Notes: generated by a model from the letters alone, not told the origin. DNA of 64,000 nucleotides from Limnephilus marmoratus (GCA_917880885.1 OU862917.1:52374727-52438726); one strand, 5' to 3'; counted from the first letter of the stretch, positions 1 to 11,798 are shown. Numbers and translations: made by a program.

Positions 1-975
1 GTTGGCCTCAGTGTGGCCGTACCATAAGACAATCAAAGATGTGTGTTTTTTTCTCTAATGACGTACAAAATTGTCGGATGGGAAACATGAAAATTAATTG
101 TATTGCTTATAATAATCGATAATAATAAGTAATTTGTGTGTACATATGTTATTTCTTCACTTTTACTAATGTTTGCCGTGTAATGAAAACATTTTCTCAT
201 CTTTATGATGAGAAAATGTTTTCATTGGAGGGCATTTTGGCGCTTTTTAAAAGCAATTTTCCTACTGGTAAGACATGACCTTACTTGACGAGTGACAGTT
301 TAGTACTAAAGTACTAGAAATCGAGACCGGTGCAATTGTCTTCCCTTTGGCTTCCCACTTTGAGATTTCTACCCCGCGTCTAAAGTATGTAACGTCTTTG
401 ATAATATCACGTAGAATCACCTCCCGAAATTAATGCCCTTTACCCCCGGACACCCTGTATATTATATATGACGTCATTGCCTGTCGCGGTTACTTCGTCC
501 CGGTGATTAGCCAGTGGATCCGATAAATCGGCTATTTTTGGAACCAGTTCCTTTCGGATTTATAAAATGGTCAACAACACTCAAACTGGGCGAAGAAGAA
601 CCAAAAGCCGCCCGGAGGGCCTATCAGCAAAAACCTGCGGAGCGGGGTTTTAACTGCTAGTAATTAATTAGTTTACTATATTAAAGTTTATTGTTTTATG
701 TAAATGTGTGTAGTTAATATGAATAGCTATATTATTATGTATGTCAAGTTAACGTGAAATCTGTGAAGGTCGGACCGCGAGAACCGGAATGATTTTCACA
801 CGATAAACCGAGAAAGTATACAAGTGAAATGATATTCAAAATCCGGGTATAAGCACTAAACTAGAAACTGATAATAATTGTCATCAAACGGCCATTCAGC
901 GCCAGTTAAACGCCGATTCTAGATACGTTACAGATTTCTATCAAATTGTAATAAGCTGACAAGCTTAACAACACG
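1..975. other. Intergenic DNA, no gene recognised
   Basis: AT-rich DNA with stop codons in all frames. It holds one perfect hairpin (182-226) and a GC-richer patch near 560-650. I see no exon with plausible splice sites and no recognisable protein similarity. Confidence 0.5.
182..226. repeat. Perfect 20-bp hairpin
   Basis: Arms 182-201 and 207-226 are exact reverse complements (AATGAAAACATTTTCTCATC) around a 5-base loop. Probably the remnant of a fold-back element; no flanking duplication was found. Confidence 0.8.
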
Positions 976-1508
976 ATCCCCAACAAAACATCTACTAAAA
1001 CCTAACCTAACCTAACCTTATTTTACATTTTAGCCACTATTTTTTAACAATAATGTATTATCTTTACAGGATGTCTATATTATTTTTGTCCCATTTTTGA
1101 AGTAAAAACTTATTTAGCACAGTTGTGATTTGAAACTCGATGAAACGAAAAAGCGACACTAAAAAGAGACAGTCCTGCAGGTAAGTATGTTTCTGTATCT
1201 GTTTGTAAATAATCCTAAGATTCATAATAAATTGTAAAGCGCCCTTGAGGTGATTTTATCACAAAAACGGCGCTCTATAAATTATCCAATTATTATTATT
1301 ATTATTAAACACATACGTCCGTAGGATTTAGCCTGCTAGAGAATGATATAGATTAATAGGTCTCTTCTTTGTGCGATGCTTCGTAGCCTCTCCACTCTTG
1401 TCTACTTTAGTTTTCTGAAGGTTTCACTTCTACCGCGTGTGAAGTGAACTCTGTTTTTTTTGTTAGGTTAGGTTAGGTTGAGTTTTAGTAGATATTTTGT
1501 TGGGGGAT
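976..1508. repeat. Interspersed repeat bounded by inverted (CCTAA)n-containing arms
   Basis: The left arm (976-1019) reads ATCCCCAACAAAACATCTAC then CCTAA repeats. The right arm (1463-1508) carries its reverse complement, ending TTGTTGGGGGAT. Inside is one copy of the unit that is tandemly repeated at 46848-47285 (TTTACAGGATGTCT...TTTTTGTCCC) and a block homologous to 36395-36640. The right arm recurs at 47287-47330. Probably a non-autonomous DNA element; class unknown. Confidence 0.6.
1230..1308 (+). repeat. LINE 3' tail with (ATT)n end
   Basis: Contains GCGCCCTTGAGGTGATTTT, then a sequence resembling ACAAAAACGGCGC, and ends in (ATT)n. Near-identical tails occur at 47443-47516 and 62240-62320, so this is the 3' end of a multicopy retroelement that ends in a trinucleotide repeat. 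Confidence 0.6.
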
Positions 1509-1685
1509 GTTTCGTCCGTAGGATATTTTGTCGTGGGTTTAATGGTCGGGAACCGTCCTCTTCTGCTTATATTCGTTCAAAATCTTAAACGGACTCAAAA
1601 CGGGTTGTTTCATTGATTTTGAACAATTCATCAAATTTTAAAGCTAAAATTCAAGTTCTGTGAAAGTGTTTTTTAGTTTTGTTAT

Positions 1686-2262
1686 TACTTCTCGAAAACT
1701 GGGCGTACTGTACAGGGCCCTCAGATACTTTAATAGTACACAACTGCTAACCCTGTACAAATCACAAGTGCACCCCGCGATTGAATTTGGCAGCCACCTC
1801 TGGTCTGGAGCCCCAAAATATCTGAAAAAAAAAAAAAAAAACTCTCGACTCTGTGCAGAAACGGGCGGTCCATTTGATAGATTCTCCTAACGATTGGATT
1901 GCAATCTTTAGAGCACAGGAATCGGGTGGGAATGCTATCCTTGTTCTACCGGTATTTCAATGGAATATGCTCAGAGGAACTAGCATCATTGATCCCTTCG
2001 GCACCGGGGCATAGTCGGGAAACACGCCAAACGCGCGCCCAACATACGTACACGATTGACATTTGTCACATGAGAACGGGTCGCTTCTTCGATTCGTTCT
2101 TGTGTTTAACAGCTCGGCTGTGGATTTCCTCCTTCTTACCATATGCGTCTCTTCAAGACCACTGTTCATTCCTTCCTCTCCTCAAAAAGAACCTCCACGC
2201 AGCATCTTAGATGATATAGGGAAATTATTTTCCTCAGGGCCTCCTGTGTGGAGTTAAATGGA
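1686..2262 (+). mobile_element. CR1-like non-LTR retrotransposon, 5'-truncated 3' end
   Basis: Frame fragments match the C-terminal end of a CR1/jockey-type reverse transcriptase: KLGVLYRALRYF, LLTLYKSQVHPAIEFGSHLW, SLEHRNRVGMLSLFYRYF, and a TARLW box in a shifted frame. It ends in the family's 3' hairpin (CCTCAGGGCCTCCTGTGTGG). Frameshifts and an A-run at 1825-1841 show it is dead. Related copies lie at 33725-34267 and 54301-55232. Confidence 0.75.
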
Positions 2263-2537
2263 TAATAACTTGAAATTTGAATAATTGTTCAAATTCTGTG
2301 AAACAATTGGTCCTTAGATTCGGCATTTAACATTTTTAACCTTTCAATTGTCCAAAATACAAAATGTGCTGATTGGTCATTTGATGACAACGTTTTATTT
2401 GAATATCCGTGAAACAGTCCTTTCTTGGCGTTTTTGTGTGATGAAAACGAAGGCGATCAGACAGAGAATGGTAAAAATTAGGTGCTGTGAGCTGGGGAAG
2501 TTACCGACACGACATGAGCAGGGGACCAGCGCTCACC

Positions 2538-2598
2538 AGGCACAAGGCACCAGCCACCAGCCAGTTACTAGCCACCAGCTACCAGCACCAGCACGCAG
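2538..2598. repeat. Short degenerate CACCAG-type minisatellite
   Basis: Irregular repeats of CACCAG/CCAGC over about 60 bp. Flanking DNA from 2263 to 2871 holds open frames of 60-100 codons with no recognisable protein, which I do not call genes. Confidence 0.5.
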
Positions 2599-2871
2599 AC
2601 CGCCGCACTCAATCGTGGCCAACTTTCCCTGGCCGCGTTCATGTTCATTCTTCATACTTCCATAGTCCCGAGGCGTTCAGTGTTTGGAGTTCGGAGCGCA
2701 GGCATCATACGGCGCCCTAGCACGGTAACTTCTCATCGTTCCTAGGACAACTGCTGATAGCTAACGTATAAACAGTTGGCGTCGAATATCTAAAAACACT
2801 TAGTCTTTGTGAACTGTTACTCATTCGCTGGCGATCTGCAGTCATGCTAGGGAACGACGAGAAGTTAATTT

Positions 2872-3205
2872 TTTTTTTACATGAGCTCCACACAGGAGGC
2901 CCTGAGGAAAATAATTTCCCTTAGGGCCTATGTCATCTTTGGGGAAGCTGTGTAGAGGGTTTTTTTAAGGAAAGGAAGGAGAGGAGAGTTCTGGGAAGGA
3001 AAAGGGTTTAAGGGGTGGGTAGGAATCTGGGTTCAGTGTGTCCTGGTCATCCGCCTCCAAGACCTAGACAAACCTCACCCCATGAACCCGGGCACCCCTG
3101 CTAAATCACCAAACGTAGCGAACCACTTGGGGTGACCTATGGCAGAGGTGTTGGTTATCCAATAAAGGTTCCCGGGGCGGCGGTACCAATTCCCGCCTCC
3201 CAAAT
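2872..3205 (-). mobile_element. SINE-like element sharing the CR1-family 3' hairpin tail
   Basis: Read on the minus strand it runs from GGGAGGCGGG through GGTTCGCTACGTTTGGTGAT and a C/T-rich stretch to the tail GGGAAATTATTTTCCTCAGG, ending in a poly-A run (plus-strand T run at 2869-2879). The same layout occurs at 17690-17935, 18009-18548, 44120-44560 and 57295-57488. The shared tail suggests mobilisation by the CR1-like LINE. Confidence 0.6.
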
Positions 3206-3450
3206 TGTGTAATACTACCAATCCTTATCGACTGACCGTGCTAGGAGGCCTGCTGCATGCTACCTGCCTGGAGTCGCCTGCCAGCATGTTCGTAATACGC
3301 GATGCGTTATCCATTCGGGATATTTCGGCATCGTTCGTGACGACGCGACGCGTCAGCTATTTACCTCTCTCTTAATCTCAGAATTGTTGAAGTTCAAAAG
3401 TCGTGCATTGTTTTTAACGGAAAAAGAAAATAAAAAAAGCGTGATTTAAG

Positions 3451-3610
3451 CAGGGCCGGCTCTGAGCCAAACGGCGCCTGGCGCGAGTAAAATTTTGGCA
3501 CCCCTTGTCAAAACCAGTAGATGCCCAGGTAGGTAGGTAATCACGATAATCAAGATAATTTGTATTTTTGTTCAGGGCCGTTTAGGGCCCTTGTAGGTCC
3601 GACCCTTGAT
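3451..3610. repeat. Possible hAT-type terminus
   Basis: Starts CAGGGCCGGCTCTGAGCC and continues with a GGCGCCTGGCGCG segment, a combination I associate with hAT non-autonomous elements. No matching second terminus or TSD was found. Confidence 0.3.
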
Positions 3611-3976
3611 TTAAGTACCAAAATTTCCATATTTAACAAAATTTTCAAAATTTATAAAATAATCTACATCCCAGGAAGCATTAAATTTAGGTTTTTATAA
3701 CAAAATCGTTACTTGTATTTTTAATAATTTGAAATATCACTAAATAATGAAAGGATTCAATATTTTAATGATATGTTATATTAACCGCGTGGTCCGTATG
3801 AATATAATGATTATTGTATATTAGGTTTGCCTTTTCTTATTCACCGAAACGTTTTTGGTCACATTTTGGCCAATTTGCAAACACCTTCGAGCGTTCGTCG
3901 GTAAATGTGGCCAATTGGAAGACATGTTTTGAAACATTTACTGGAATTATTTCAAACTAGCTGAAATCAAATCTTT

Positions 3977-4215
3977 TGCATACAAATCAAATCCACACCG
4001 CCCGCTTGCCAGCCCGCTCGTCCACCGCATACAGACATTCTCCTTTATATATTACGTATTTCAACCAATTTACAGAAAACCTTGACAAATTATATACATA
4101 AACCTTCCTCATGAATCACTTTATTGGTGAAAACCGCATGAAAATCCGTTCAGTAGTTTTTGAGTTTATCGCGAACAGACAGACAGATAGACGCGGCGGA
4201 GGACTTTAATTTATA
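3977..4215. repeat. Interspersed repeat, uninterrupted copy
   Basis: Matches 48417-49134 closely on both sides of an insertion: 'CATACAGACATTCTCC...TATATATTAC' then 'TTTCAACCAATTTAC...GACGCGGCGGAGGAC'. Here the two halves are joined, so this is the empty site for the element at about 48496-48970. Confidence 0.7.
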
Positions 4216-4987
4216 ATATCTACCCATAGACATCCAAATGGATAGACAAGCAGTTACAGATGAGGGGTAAAACCAAACTATGGAGAGCGAAGAGGGGAAA
4301 GATGACTGTCATTCGTTGAACAATCAATCTGACAGTATATAGGCATCTCGCATTACAATATCACCATTTAGTTCTTAAAAGCAAAATCTGCTTTGAATGA
4401 ATAGACCTTTTTACATGGGAGCGCGAATTGCTTGCCACGTTCAAAACATATTTGCTAAGGCCAAATGCTCGCCCCAAAAAGACTCGCGCCAATACACATA
4501 TCAATATTTTGTTTCCGTGTTTAGTTAAAACACTTTTACAAATGTTTCATAATTTACTTACCCCTGTAACCAGCGACGAGCACATTGGAGTACCGCCCAC
4601 ATTCGCTATGTGTACATAGATACGTAGATATATTGTATAGCACAAGCTGCCGTTATTTCGTTAAATGTATGGATGTCAGCTTCTCGCTGTTCACGGCAAG
4701 AATGATGACGTCACACATTTTAGATTCAAGCGAGGCTATATCCCCTCCCCATGGAGCGAGCCGGTTCCAAAGAGGAGCTACAGCCGGCGCCATGTGGAGG
4801 GGGAAATAATACGTTTTTATCACTTAGGGCAGGTCCAGATATATTCATATGTCCGTGTATCTACCTATGTAGAGAAATTCCCGCGCGTTGTATACCTACT
4901 TCTTTTTTGTATATCTTACAAAAATTACTTAGCATTTTCACTTTTCAACAAGAGATGTATCGCTTCTCTTCTGAATTATTTGTTATT
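4216..4987. other. No gene recognised
   Basis: Short overlapping open frames between 4428 and 4987 have no recognisable protein similarity and no consistent splice structure. Confidence 0.4.
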
Positions 4988-5603
4988 GATATTATTGAAA
5001 CATTGACAACAATGTATCCAGCGAAATCAAAAGAAGAATAGTAGCTGCAAATCGATACTACTTTGGGCTACAGAAGCATATGAAATCTCGCCACCTTACC
5101 AGAAGAACTAAAGTCCTGCTTTACAAGACCCTTATACGACCTGTTCTTATGTATGGTTCGGAATGCTGGACAATCAGTAAGGGTGATGAAGGAGCCCTAG
5201 AAAGTTTTGAAAGGAAGGTGCTGCGAAGGATTTACGGCCCAGTCTGTGATAATGGAGAATGGCGTATCAGATACAACCAGGAGTTATACGATCTTTACGA
5301 GGACCCTAATATCTCCAAGGAAATCAAAACTGGAAGACTCAGGTGGGCTGGACATATCCAGAGAATGAGCGAAGGAGATATTCCAAAGCGAATTATGGAT
5401 GGTGCACCTGGGGGTCGGAGAAGAGTTGGAAGACCAAAGCTTCGATGGCTGGATGGAGTGGTGAAGGATGCAAGCACCATCGGCATCCGAAACTGGCGCA
5501 ACGCAGCACAACACCGACAGTCATGGAGGCAGGCTCTGCTGGAGGCCAAGACCCGACCTGGGTTGTAGAGCCACAGATGATGATGATGATGATATTATTG
5601 AAA
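4988..5603 (+). mobile_element. RTE-like non-LTR retrotransposon, 5'-truncated, with target-site duplication
   Basis: A clean open frame starts upstream of the ATG at 5080 (SSEIKRRIVAANRYYFGL) and runs to the stop at 5568. It encodes the reverse transcriptase C-terminus: VLLYKTLIRPVLMYGSECWT, KVLRRIYGP, RLRWAGHIQRM and GRPKLRWLDGV. It ends in a (GAT)n/(ATG)n tail as in RTE-clade LINEs. The direct repeat GATATTATTGAAA flanks it (4988-5000 and 5591-5603), so the inserted sequence is 5001-5590. The intact frame and perfect TSD suggest a young insertion. Confidence 0.88.
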
Positions 5604-6232
5604 AAAAATCTTACAAATCATTTTTCAGCTGTTACATATTAAAAAATACATGTTCGAATTCACGATATTTAATATTCTCCATTACGTAATTACGTACGCT
5701 AATTTTAAAATAAATAATACGCAGAATTCAAGCGTTTATAAATTTAATGATTTGTTATAATTTTTTATGAATCCTAAAAATATGGGATAAGCTGTAAAAT
5801 ATATGTGCATTCAATGGCTCTAATACTTTTAAGCAGTTTACATGTCTTTATGATATGATTTTTTAATGAGGGCGGGAAATTGCCAAATCGGACGCTCAGA
5901 AATCCCGGATGCTGGAGGCGTATTTCAATTATTTACTCGAATCCCGAGTGTTTATAATTCCGCAAATAACTTTGGGCACTATGAGGGAGCACTGTAGTAA
6001 AATACCTACACGATTCTCCCTGTACGCTTGGTCAGCGCCATTTTATCACCTCAAGGGTCACTTCTTGTTGTAGGTATCTACTCTTGGCGTGTTTGCAGTA
6101 TAACACGTAATAAACGTGTGACCAAACATAACAACCAAAAGTGGTTGTATAACAGCTAACAGCGTAAAACAGGTGTCGGAACTTGGATCGAAGAAAGCGG
6201 GCATAAGGCACACAACACTAACACATGTAATG
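5604..6232. other. No gene recognised
   Basis: AT-rich DNA without a credible coding exon or structured repeat. Confidence 0.4.
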
Positions 6233-7002
6233 CAGTGACGAGCAACCTTTTTAACCGGGAACAAATTTATCAATTTTCACGCGAGCCGCGGGGGGTAGTG
6301 TACATACAACTTGACATGGGAGGGCAGTGGGCATTTATTGGTTTGAGCTTCGACCTAGAAAATTTTTCACCTGCGCCGCTTATTCTGTGTATTTGTGAAC
6401 GCAATAATTCATATTCAACTCCCTTCACCCACACCATAATCAGGGACACAACGGAAAAAAATCGTCTGCAGCGCTTTTCCCTGTCTTTGTGAGAGTTGTA
6501 ACTAATTTTCCACTCCCAAGAATCTCCAAACCACTTGTCGTTTTTCAACTACACGTATTACAAAACAGCATTTAAAAAAAATAAAAACAATCATAGAACG
6601 CAAAAACTAAGCACCGCAGGTGAAAAATCTTTGTCGCCGAAGTTAAATCAATAAATTCTGTCGATTTTATCATTATGAAATATTGAAGAACATAATATAA
6701 AAAAAAATATTTGCAATTTTGGGCGGCAGCTTCAGGCATAAAAGTTTGTTGCGAAACCCTTTCGGAAAACGTTAAATATTTTATCATGGCACCCGGAAAT
6801 CTGAACGATTGTTATTAATTACGCAATATAAACACCATCTTTTGTTATTTAAGTTTTCAAAAAACCTACCTAACAGATGAGAAACTGTTTAATATTTTGC
6901 TACCGCAATTTTTTTGATATTTTAAGCCAAGACATATGGACATGCGAAAAGTCTCGCGGGCCGTACGAAACGGGCTCGCGGGCGGCGTGTTGCTCATCAC
7001 TG
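6233..7002. mobile_element. hAT-like non-autonomous element
   Basis: Termini are inverted: CAGTGACGAGCAAC at the left and the reverse complement of CAGTGATGAGCAAC at the right. Subterminal CGCGAGCCGCG-like patches occur at both ends. The 8-bp flanks match at 6 of 8 positions (ATGTAATG at 6225-6232, GAGTAATG at 7003-7010), consistent with an aged hAT duplication. No transposase frame is visible. Confidence 0.65.
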
Positions 7003-7186
7003 GAGTAATGTGTCTAATGTGCGGTATTGAGCTGCCAATCTCTCTCGCTCAGCTGTTGATCTCTAATAAGAAGGTTAGGAGATATCGATGATGAAGAAGA
7101 TCGCGACCATTTCGCTGCATGAGCATGTTACAAACACAACTATATTATACTATAGTTGAGAGATAGGTATAATATTTTGATCAATA

Positions 7187-8034
7187 GGCCACTTGCATGG
7201 ACTTCATAACGACTTGGAAAAAATCGTGTTGATAGAGTTTTTTACTAAGATTACGAAAATGTTAGTAAAAATTTTTAGAAATGTACAGTTTTTTTTATGT
7301 TTTAATAAATAAATCCATTATTTGGGCTCGTGACGTCACTACATGAAAATGTCCCGTCGCTGAAAATGTTCCTATTAATTTTATAAAATTCCACACTGAT
7401 TTATTTTTTTATATGGCATCACTTTGATTTCAGGCGAATTTTTGAATTCGTTCACTAGATTTATTGTTTGTTCTCTGCGAACTTATCATTTGGTTTGATT
7501 TTTTGACAGATGTTCTGAAGAGAACCCCGTACAATTAATGGGTACGGGGTTCTCTTCAGAACGTGAAGATGATGTCGGTACATGTTTTAGAGGTATAATG
7601 ATTATGGTGCTGATTTTAACCAAATAAAATTTTATAATATTCTTATTATTATTACAATTTACAAGTTCAAGTATATTACATTGAATTTAGTAATATAGAC
7701 GCTGTACATTATAATGATTTATGATCAATAAGATGGATCAAGGAAAATAATATTTATGAGATGTAATATTTTTGGTATGCCTCGTTATTCTCCTGTGCCA
7801 TTCGTGTGGAAAATGTTCTTTTTTTTAAATGATTTTCGGCAATTTATCGTTTTTTCACACCTATAAAATTATGTCCCGTCTTTCCGGTTTATAAAAGATG
7901 GTCTGATTTTTCGGTTTGAAATTTTCAAAAAATCCCCAGGGTTTCAAAAATACGATAAAAAAAAAAAATACAGAATGTCTTAGAATATTTGCCTAAACCG
8001 GAAAAAAATTTAAAAAAATGTGATGCAAGTGGCC
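7187..8034. mobile_element. TA-flanked inverted-repeat element
   Basis: The ends GGCCACTTGCAT (7187-7198) and ATGCAAGTGGCC (8023-8034) are perfect inverted repeats. TA dinucleotides flank both ends, as for Tc1/mariner-like insertions. There is no coding capacity; it contains the hairpin at 7512-7562. Confidence 0.6.
7512..7562. repeat. Perfect 21-bp GC-rich hairpin
   Basis: Arms 7512-7532 and 7542-7562 (GTTCTGAAGAGAACCCCGTA plus C) pair perfectly around a 9-base loop, inside the TA-flanked element. Confidence 0.8.
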
Positions 8035-8159
8035 TATTAAAAAAATCAAATCATAACCACGTATTTGTGAACCGTTGTTACCTGTTTTAAGATAATTTAA
8101 TTGCTTATAAATATAGGTACAGAGCGCATATTACAACCGATAGATTTTTTTAAGATGGC

Positions 8160-8345
8160 AGATCTTCCCCTGAGAGCCTCAAGCGTATTTCGTCAGAAGG
8201 TCAAATTATTTCCAATTTGCAATAAAATCCAAATAATTGGAAAATTTCTGAATCTTTCCGAAAACCAAAAACTGTTTTTGAAAGGTGATGAAATACGGCT
8301 TTCAAGTTGTATTATTAGAAACAAATATATCTTTTTTGAAATATT
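8160..8345. repeat. Dispersed repeat, uninterrupted copy
   Basis: Closely matches 55415-55501, 55812-55839 and 56090-56110, sharing AAAAACTGTTTTTGAAAGG and GATGAAATACG. In this copy CTTTCAA and CAAATATA are uninterrupted, so it is the empty site for both a solo LTR and a small transposon in the 55-56 kb copy. Confidence 0.75.
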
Positions 8346-8768
8346 AAAAATTTAAATTGAGACTTAAAAAAAGTTTTTAAAATGGCATTCATTACGTTTT
8401 TTGTAAATAAAATTACTGACAATGAAAATAAAAAGAGAACGCACATACATTTTATTAGACAAATGTATTATGAGCGGTATTGTCAAGAAGTTTCATAATT
8501 TTTTCTCAAATTGCGGTCGGAAACTTTGGTTTCATAGAGGTGAACATTTTAATTTATTCTTCTGTGATTTTTTTATTTTTATTTTTTATATGAAAGAAAA
8601 AGTTATACAATATATTACAGGAAATCAAATAAAATAAAATATTACAGAAAAAAGAAAAGTCCCAATAAACTACTTTTAAGTAGTTTGTCAATGGGTGCTT
8701 TTACTTTGAAGTTTTTAAAAAATAAAACTTATTATGCAGTTTGACATTCTTTTGTGTTACTACAAAAA

Positions 8769-9405
8769 GTGTTAATACAAACTATTTCTTTCGGCGAGAC
8801 AATTTTTCAATATAATATTTGTTTTTACATTATTTGTACATTTTTTAATTTTAGCAGGTAACATATTTAAGCAAGTAGGTATCATGTAGTCCAGCATTCT
8901 TTGTCCATATTTGTTAAAGTGCTTAGGTATGATTAGTCCTTCATTTAACGTAAATCGAGTATTGTAAGTGTGGTCCAGTCTATTTATGTATATAGGGCTA
9001 TTCATATGCTGAAAAATAATTTTATGCCACAGAATTGCTCTTACTGAGAGAATTTTAAGATTCTGGTAAAAGTACGGAACATTGTGCCTCTGTTCGTATA
9101 AACTTTTATGGGCTAATAATTTAACTAATGAATTTTGAACTGATTGAACATGATTTACATTTGTCTTGCAGGAAAGTCCCCATGCTGTAATTCCTTACCT
9201 TATAATAGACTCAGCTAATGATAAATAAATTATTCGAAGTGTGCATATTGGAACATAGAATTTAAGTTTATATAATCTACTAACAATAGATCTCAGACGT
9301 TCACAGACTTTATTTATTTGTAAATCCCATTTGAAAAAGCAGTCAATAATTACACCTAAATAAACATATTCTTTAACCACTTCAATATTTTCACATGTAC
9401 ACAAT
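8769..9405 (-). mobile_element. CR1/jockey-like LINE, C-terminal reverse transcriptase fragment
   Basis: The minus strand reads VVKEYVYLGVIID, a stop near 9195, ITAWGLSCKTNVNHVQSVQN, then HTYNTRFTLNEGLIIP and a stop near 8772. This is the thumb/C-terminal region of a non-LTR reverse transcriptase. The reading is broken at 9405 by the element at 9414-10889 and appears to resume at 10898-10990. Confidence 0.7.
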
Positions 9406-9413
9406 GCAGGGAT

Positions 9414-10889
9414 TAGTGTTGGGTAGGAAACGATATCAGGATGAGTTTGTATGAGGTACTCAAATATTGAAATGAGGTGTTGAGGTGTCCCACCTCATTT
9501 GAGGTGAGGTGTTACAAAATATTTTCGCTTACGGGGGGGGGGCTGGTTTTTTTCCTTCAGCTTGATTTTCTTGGTTCAGAGGTGTTGGTTTTCTAATAAA
9601 TACCGGGGTGGCGGTACCCATACCCGCCTCCCGTGTCTGTTATTTTTGTAATACGAAAAATGGATATAAAAAAGGCCTACCCCCTCCCCCCTTCACCACC
9701 TCTGATCCCCTCCCTGCACCCCCCCTCTGATCCCCCCCTCTTATCCCTCCCCCTCCTCAGCAACCCCCTCCACCTCATCTCAACACTGCCTCATCCTCCC
9801 TCCCTTGGGAGCTGTTGGGACTCTTGTGCGGTATTTACATAACATATAACAATAAGTAAATAAATATTTTTTTTTTGGATCAGTTGGTACTGTTGTGCAG
9901 TATTCACTTATCAATACATAAATTTACAATAAAAAATATTTAGAATAAAAAAAAAATTTAAGCAGTTGGGACTGTTGTGCTCATAAATTATTGTTTTGTG
10001 TATTCACATAACAATAATTTACAAAAAAAATATTTAAAAAAAAAAATTTTTTCGAGCAGTTGGGACTCTTGTGCTCATAAATTATTGTTTTGTGTATTCA
10101 CATAACAATAATTTACATTAAAAAAATATTTAAAAAAAATATATTTTACGAGCAGTTGGGACTCTTGTGCTCATAAATTATTGTTTTGTGTATTCACATA
10201 ACAATAATTTACAATAAAAAAAAAAATTAAAAAAAAAAAAAATTCGAGCAGTTAGGACTCTTGTGCTCATAAATTATTGTAATGTGTATTCACATAACAA
10301 TAATTTACAATAAAAAAAATATTTAAAAAAAAAAAATTTTTTGGAGCAGTTGGTACTCTTGTGCGGTATTCACTTAACAATAATTTAGAATAAAAAAATA
10401 AAAAATAAAAATTTCGGAGCAGTTGGGACGCTTCTGCAGTATTCACAATATATGAATTGGCTTACCCCATCACCACCTCACGGTTATAATACAAAAATGT
10501 CATAGAATATACAAACACTTCACGCCTCACAACCTCTTACATTTGTCCCAAACTATGCGTGACATGACATGTAGTTTAATACATCAACCACTTCACACCT
10601 CACCTCGTATTTGTCCCATACGTGACAACGTGACATGACATGTAGTCCAATACACCAACCACCTCGAACCTCACCTCATATTTGTCCCGTACATGACATG
10701 AATGTAGTCCAACAAAACAAACCACCGCACACCTCATATTTTGTCCCTCCTTCATATTTGTAGTAATACAAATATGAAGGGGGGACAAAGAAAAAGAGTT
10801 GGTACAAATACATATTGTGAGGTGGGGGGACATTTTACGTGTTTGTATGGGACATTTGAGGTGCCTCTTGTATGAGGTACTCAACACTA
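9414..10889. mobile_element. hAT-like non-autonomous element with composite interior, inserted in a LINE
   Basis: The 8-bp direct repeat GCAGGGAT occurs at 9406-9413 and 10890-10897. Termini are inverted (TAGTGTTGGGTA and the reverse complement of TAGTGTTGAGTA). The interior has no transposase. It holds a G run (about 9532), a SINE-like fragment (9575-9635), a C-rich stretch (9670-9790), a tandem array of SINE-like tails (9795-10445) and about three 85-bp CACCTCAC...TTTGTCCC repeats (10555-10745). Confidence 0.8.
9795..10445 (+). repeat. Tandem array of SINE 3'-tail-like units
   Basis: About seven units of 85-100 bp, each beginning GAGCAGTTGGGACTCTTGTG, followed by TATTCACATAACAATAATTT and an A/T-rich run. 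The same core (GGGAGCAGTTGAGATTCTTG...GCGGTATTCACTG, poly-A) ends the SINE at 13686-14101, so the array looks like tandem amplification of a SINE tail. Confidence 0.8.
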
Positions 10890-11093
10890 GCAGGGATACC
10901 AAATTTCTAGATTCGAATATAAAATGTGGTAGATATTTTCTCTTTCTAACACCGTTTAGATAGTATTTCTTACCATGTCAGTAAGGGGGATAAAACAATT
11001 TCTGTGAGACCTATATGAGCTGTTCCCAAAAGAGAACAAATTAGCCCGGAGGGTTAAGAAAGCACTTTCAACAACTTATGTAATGTAATTATC

Positions 11094-11196
11094 ATGGGTA
11101 TTATGCCATGTTGCGCTACCTCTTTATTTAGCCGACTTTTCGGACAGCTTTACAGTGTCTGTCATCATTGGGTAAAGTGGTGCGCAACACGGCATA
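11094..11196 (-). repeat. Degenerate copy of hammerhead-like repeat family C
   Basis: The minus strand matches 33425-33510 and the 46.6-kb copies: AATGATGA, a GCTGTCC stem side, then GAAAAGTCGGCTAAA and GGTAGCGCAACATGGCATAA. The core has diverged (AATGATGA for CTGATGA, GAAAA for GAAAC). Confidence 0.55.
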
Positions 11197-11457
11197 TTAC
11201 GAGTGAGTTTGGAGTCAGGATCATCTCCTATCCTTATTCTATTATAGGTATAAAGTATTCCTCTATTATAAACAAAGTTTTTTATACTATAAAACAACTA
11301 TTTTCAATTTTCGACATGTTGCGCCATTTTTTGGACCGGCTGGCAGGCAAATTCAAACAAAAAATATTTTTGGTTTGACTGAGGTTTGAACCTTACTGCC
11401 GAGGGTCTGGCTAAACTGATGTGATCTTTTAAAACATACTTTTTTTTATTTTTCAAA

Positions 11458-11652
11458 ATTAATAAAATACTTACTCTTAACTGCTTTCAGTGTTTAAAAA
11501 ACCAACATTTTCGTAAGCAATGCTTACTTCATCATGGTTTACTTAAAGTTACGTTTATTAAGTAAACCCTGATGAAGTAAGCATTGCTTACGAAACACAT
11601 TGTTTTTTAAACAATAAAAGTGGTTAAAACTAAGTATTTTATTAATTTTTAA
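11458..11652. repeat. Palindromic element with a hammerhead-like core on the right arm
   Basis: Two arms of about 90 bp face each other, sharing AGTAAGCATTGCTTACGAAA and TTTTTTAAAC. The right arm on + has CTGATGA (11569-11575), a 6-bp stem GTAAGC/GCTTAC (11577-11582 with 11586-11591) and GAAAC (11592-11596). The left arm, read on minus, is a diverged copy (ATGATGA, GAAAA). Confidence 0.6.
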
Positions 11653-11798
11653 TTAAATGGTGTCACAAAATAAGTTTGCTGTGTTTAATGATTTTTTTTT
11701 TGGTTTGACTAAGGATTAAACTGAGCCAAATCCCATTGCTGAATGTTGTAAATTTTTAAATACAATGTCATCCAATTTCATAAAAATTAGTGTGTGCA

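Noticed and set aside
182..226. Hairpin considered as a transcription terminator
   Set aside because: Eukaryotic context, no adjacent gene and no T-run; better explained as a fold-back relic.
2487..2720. Overlapping frames rich in Thr/Gln/His/Pro
   Set aside because: Produced by the CACCAG minisatellite; no protein similarity.
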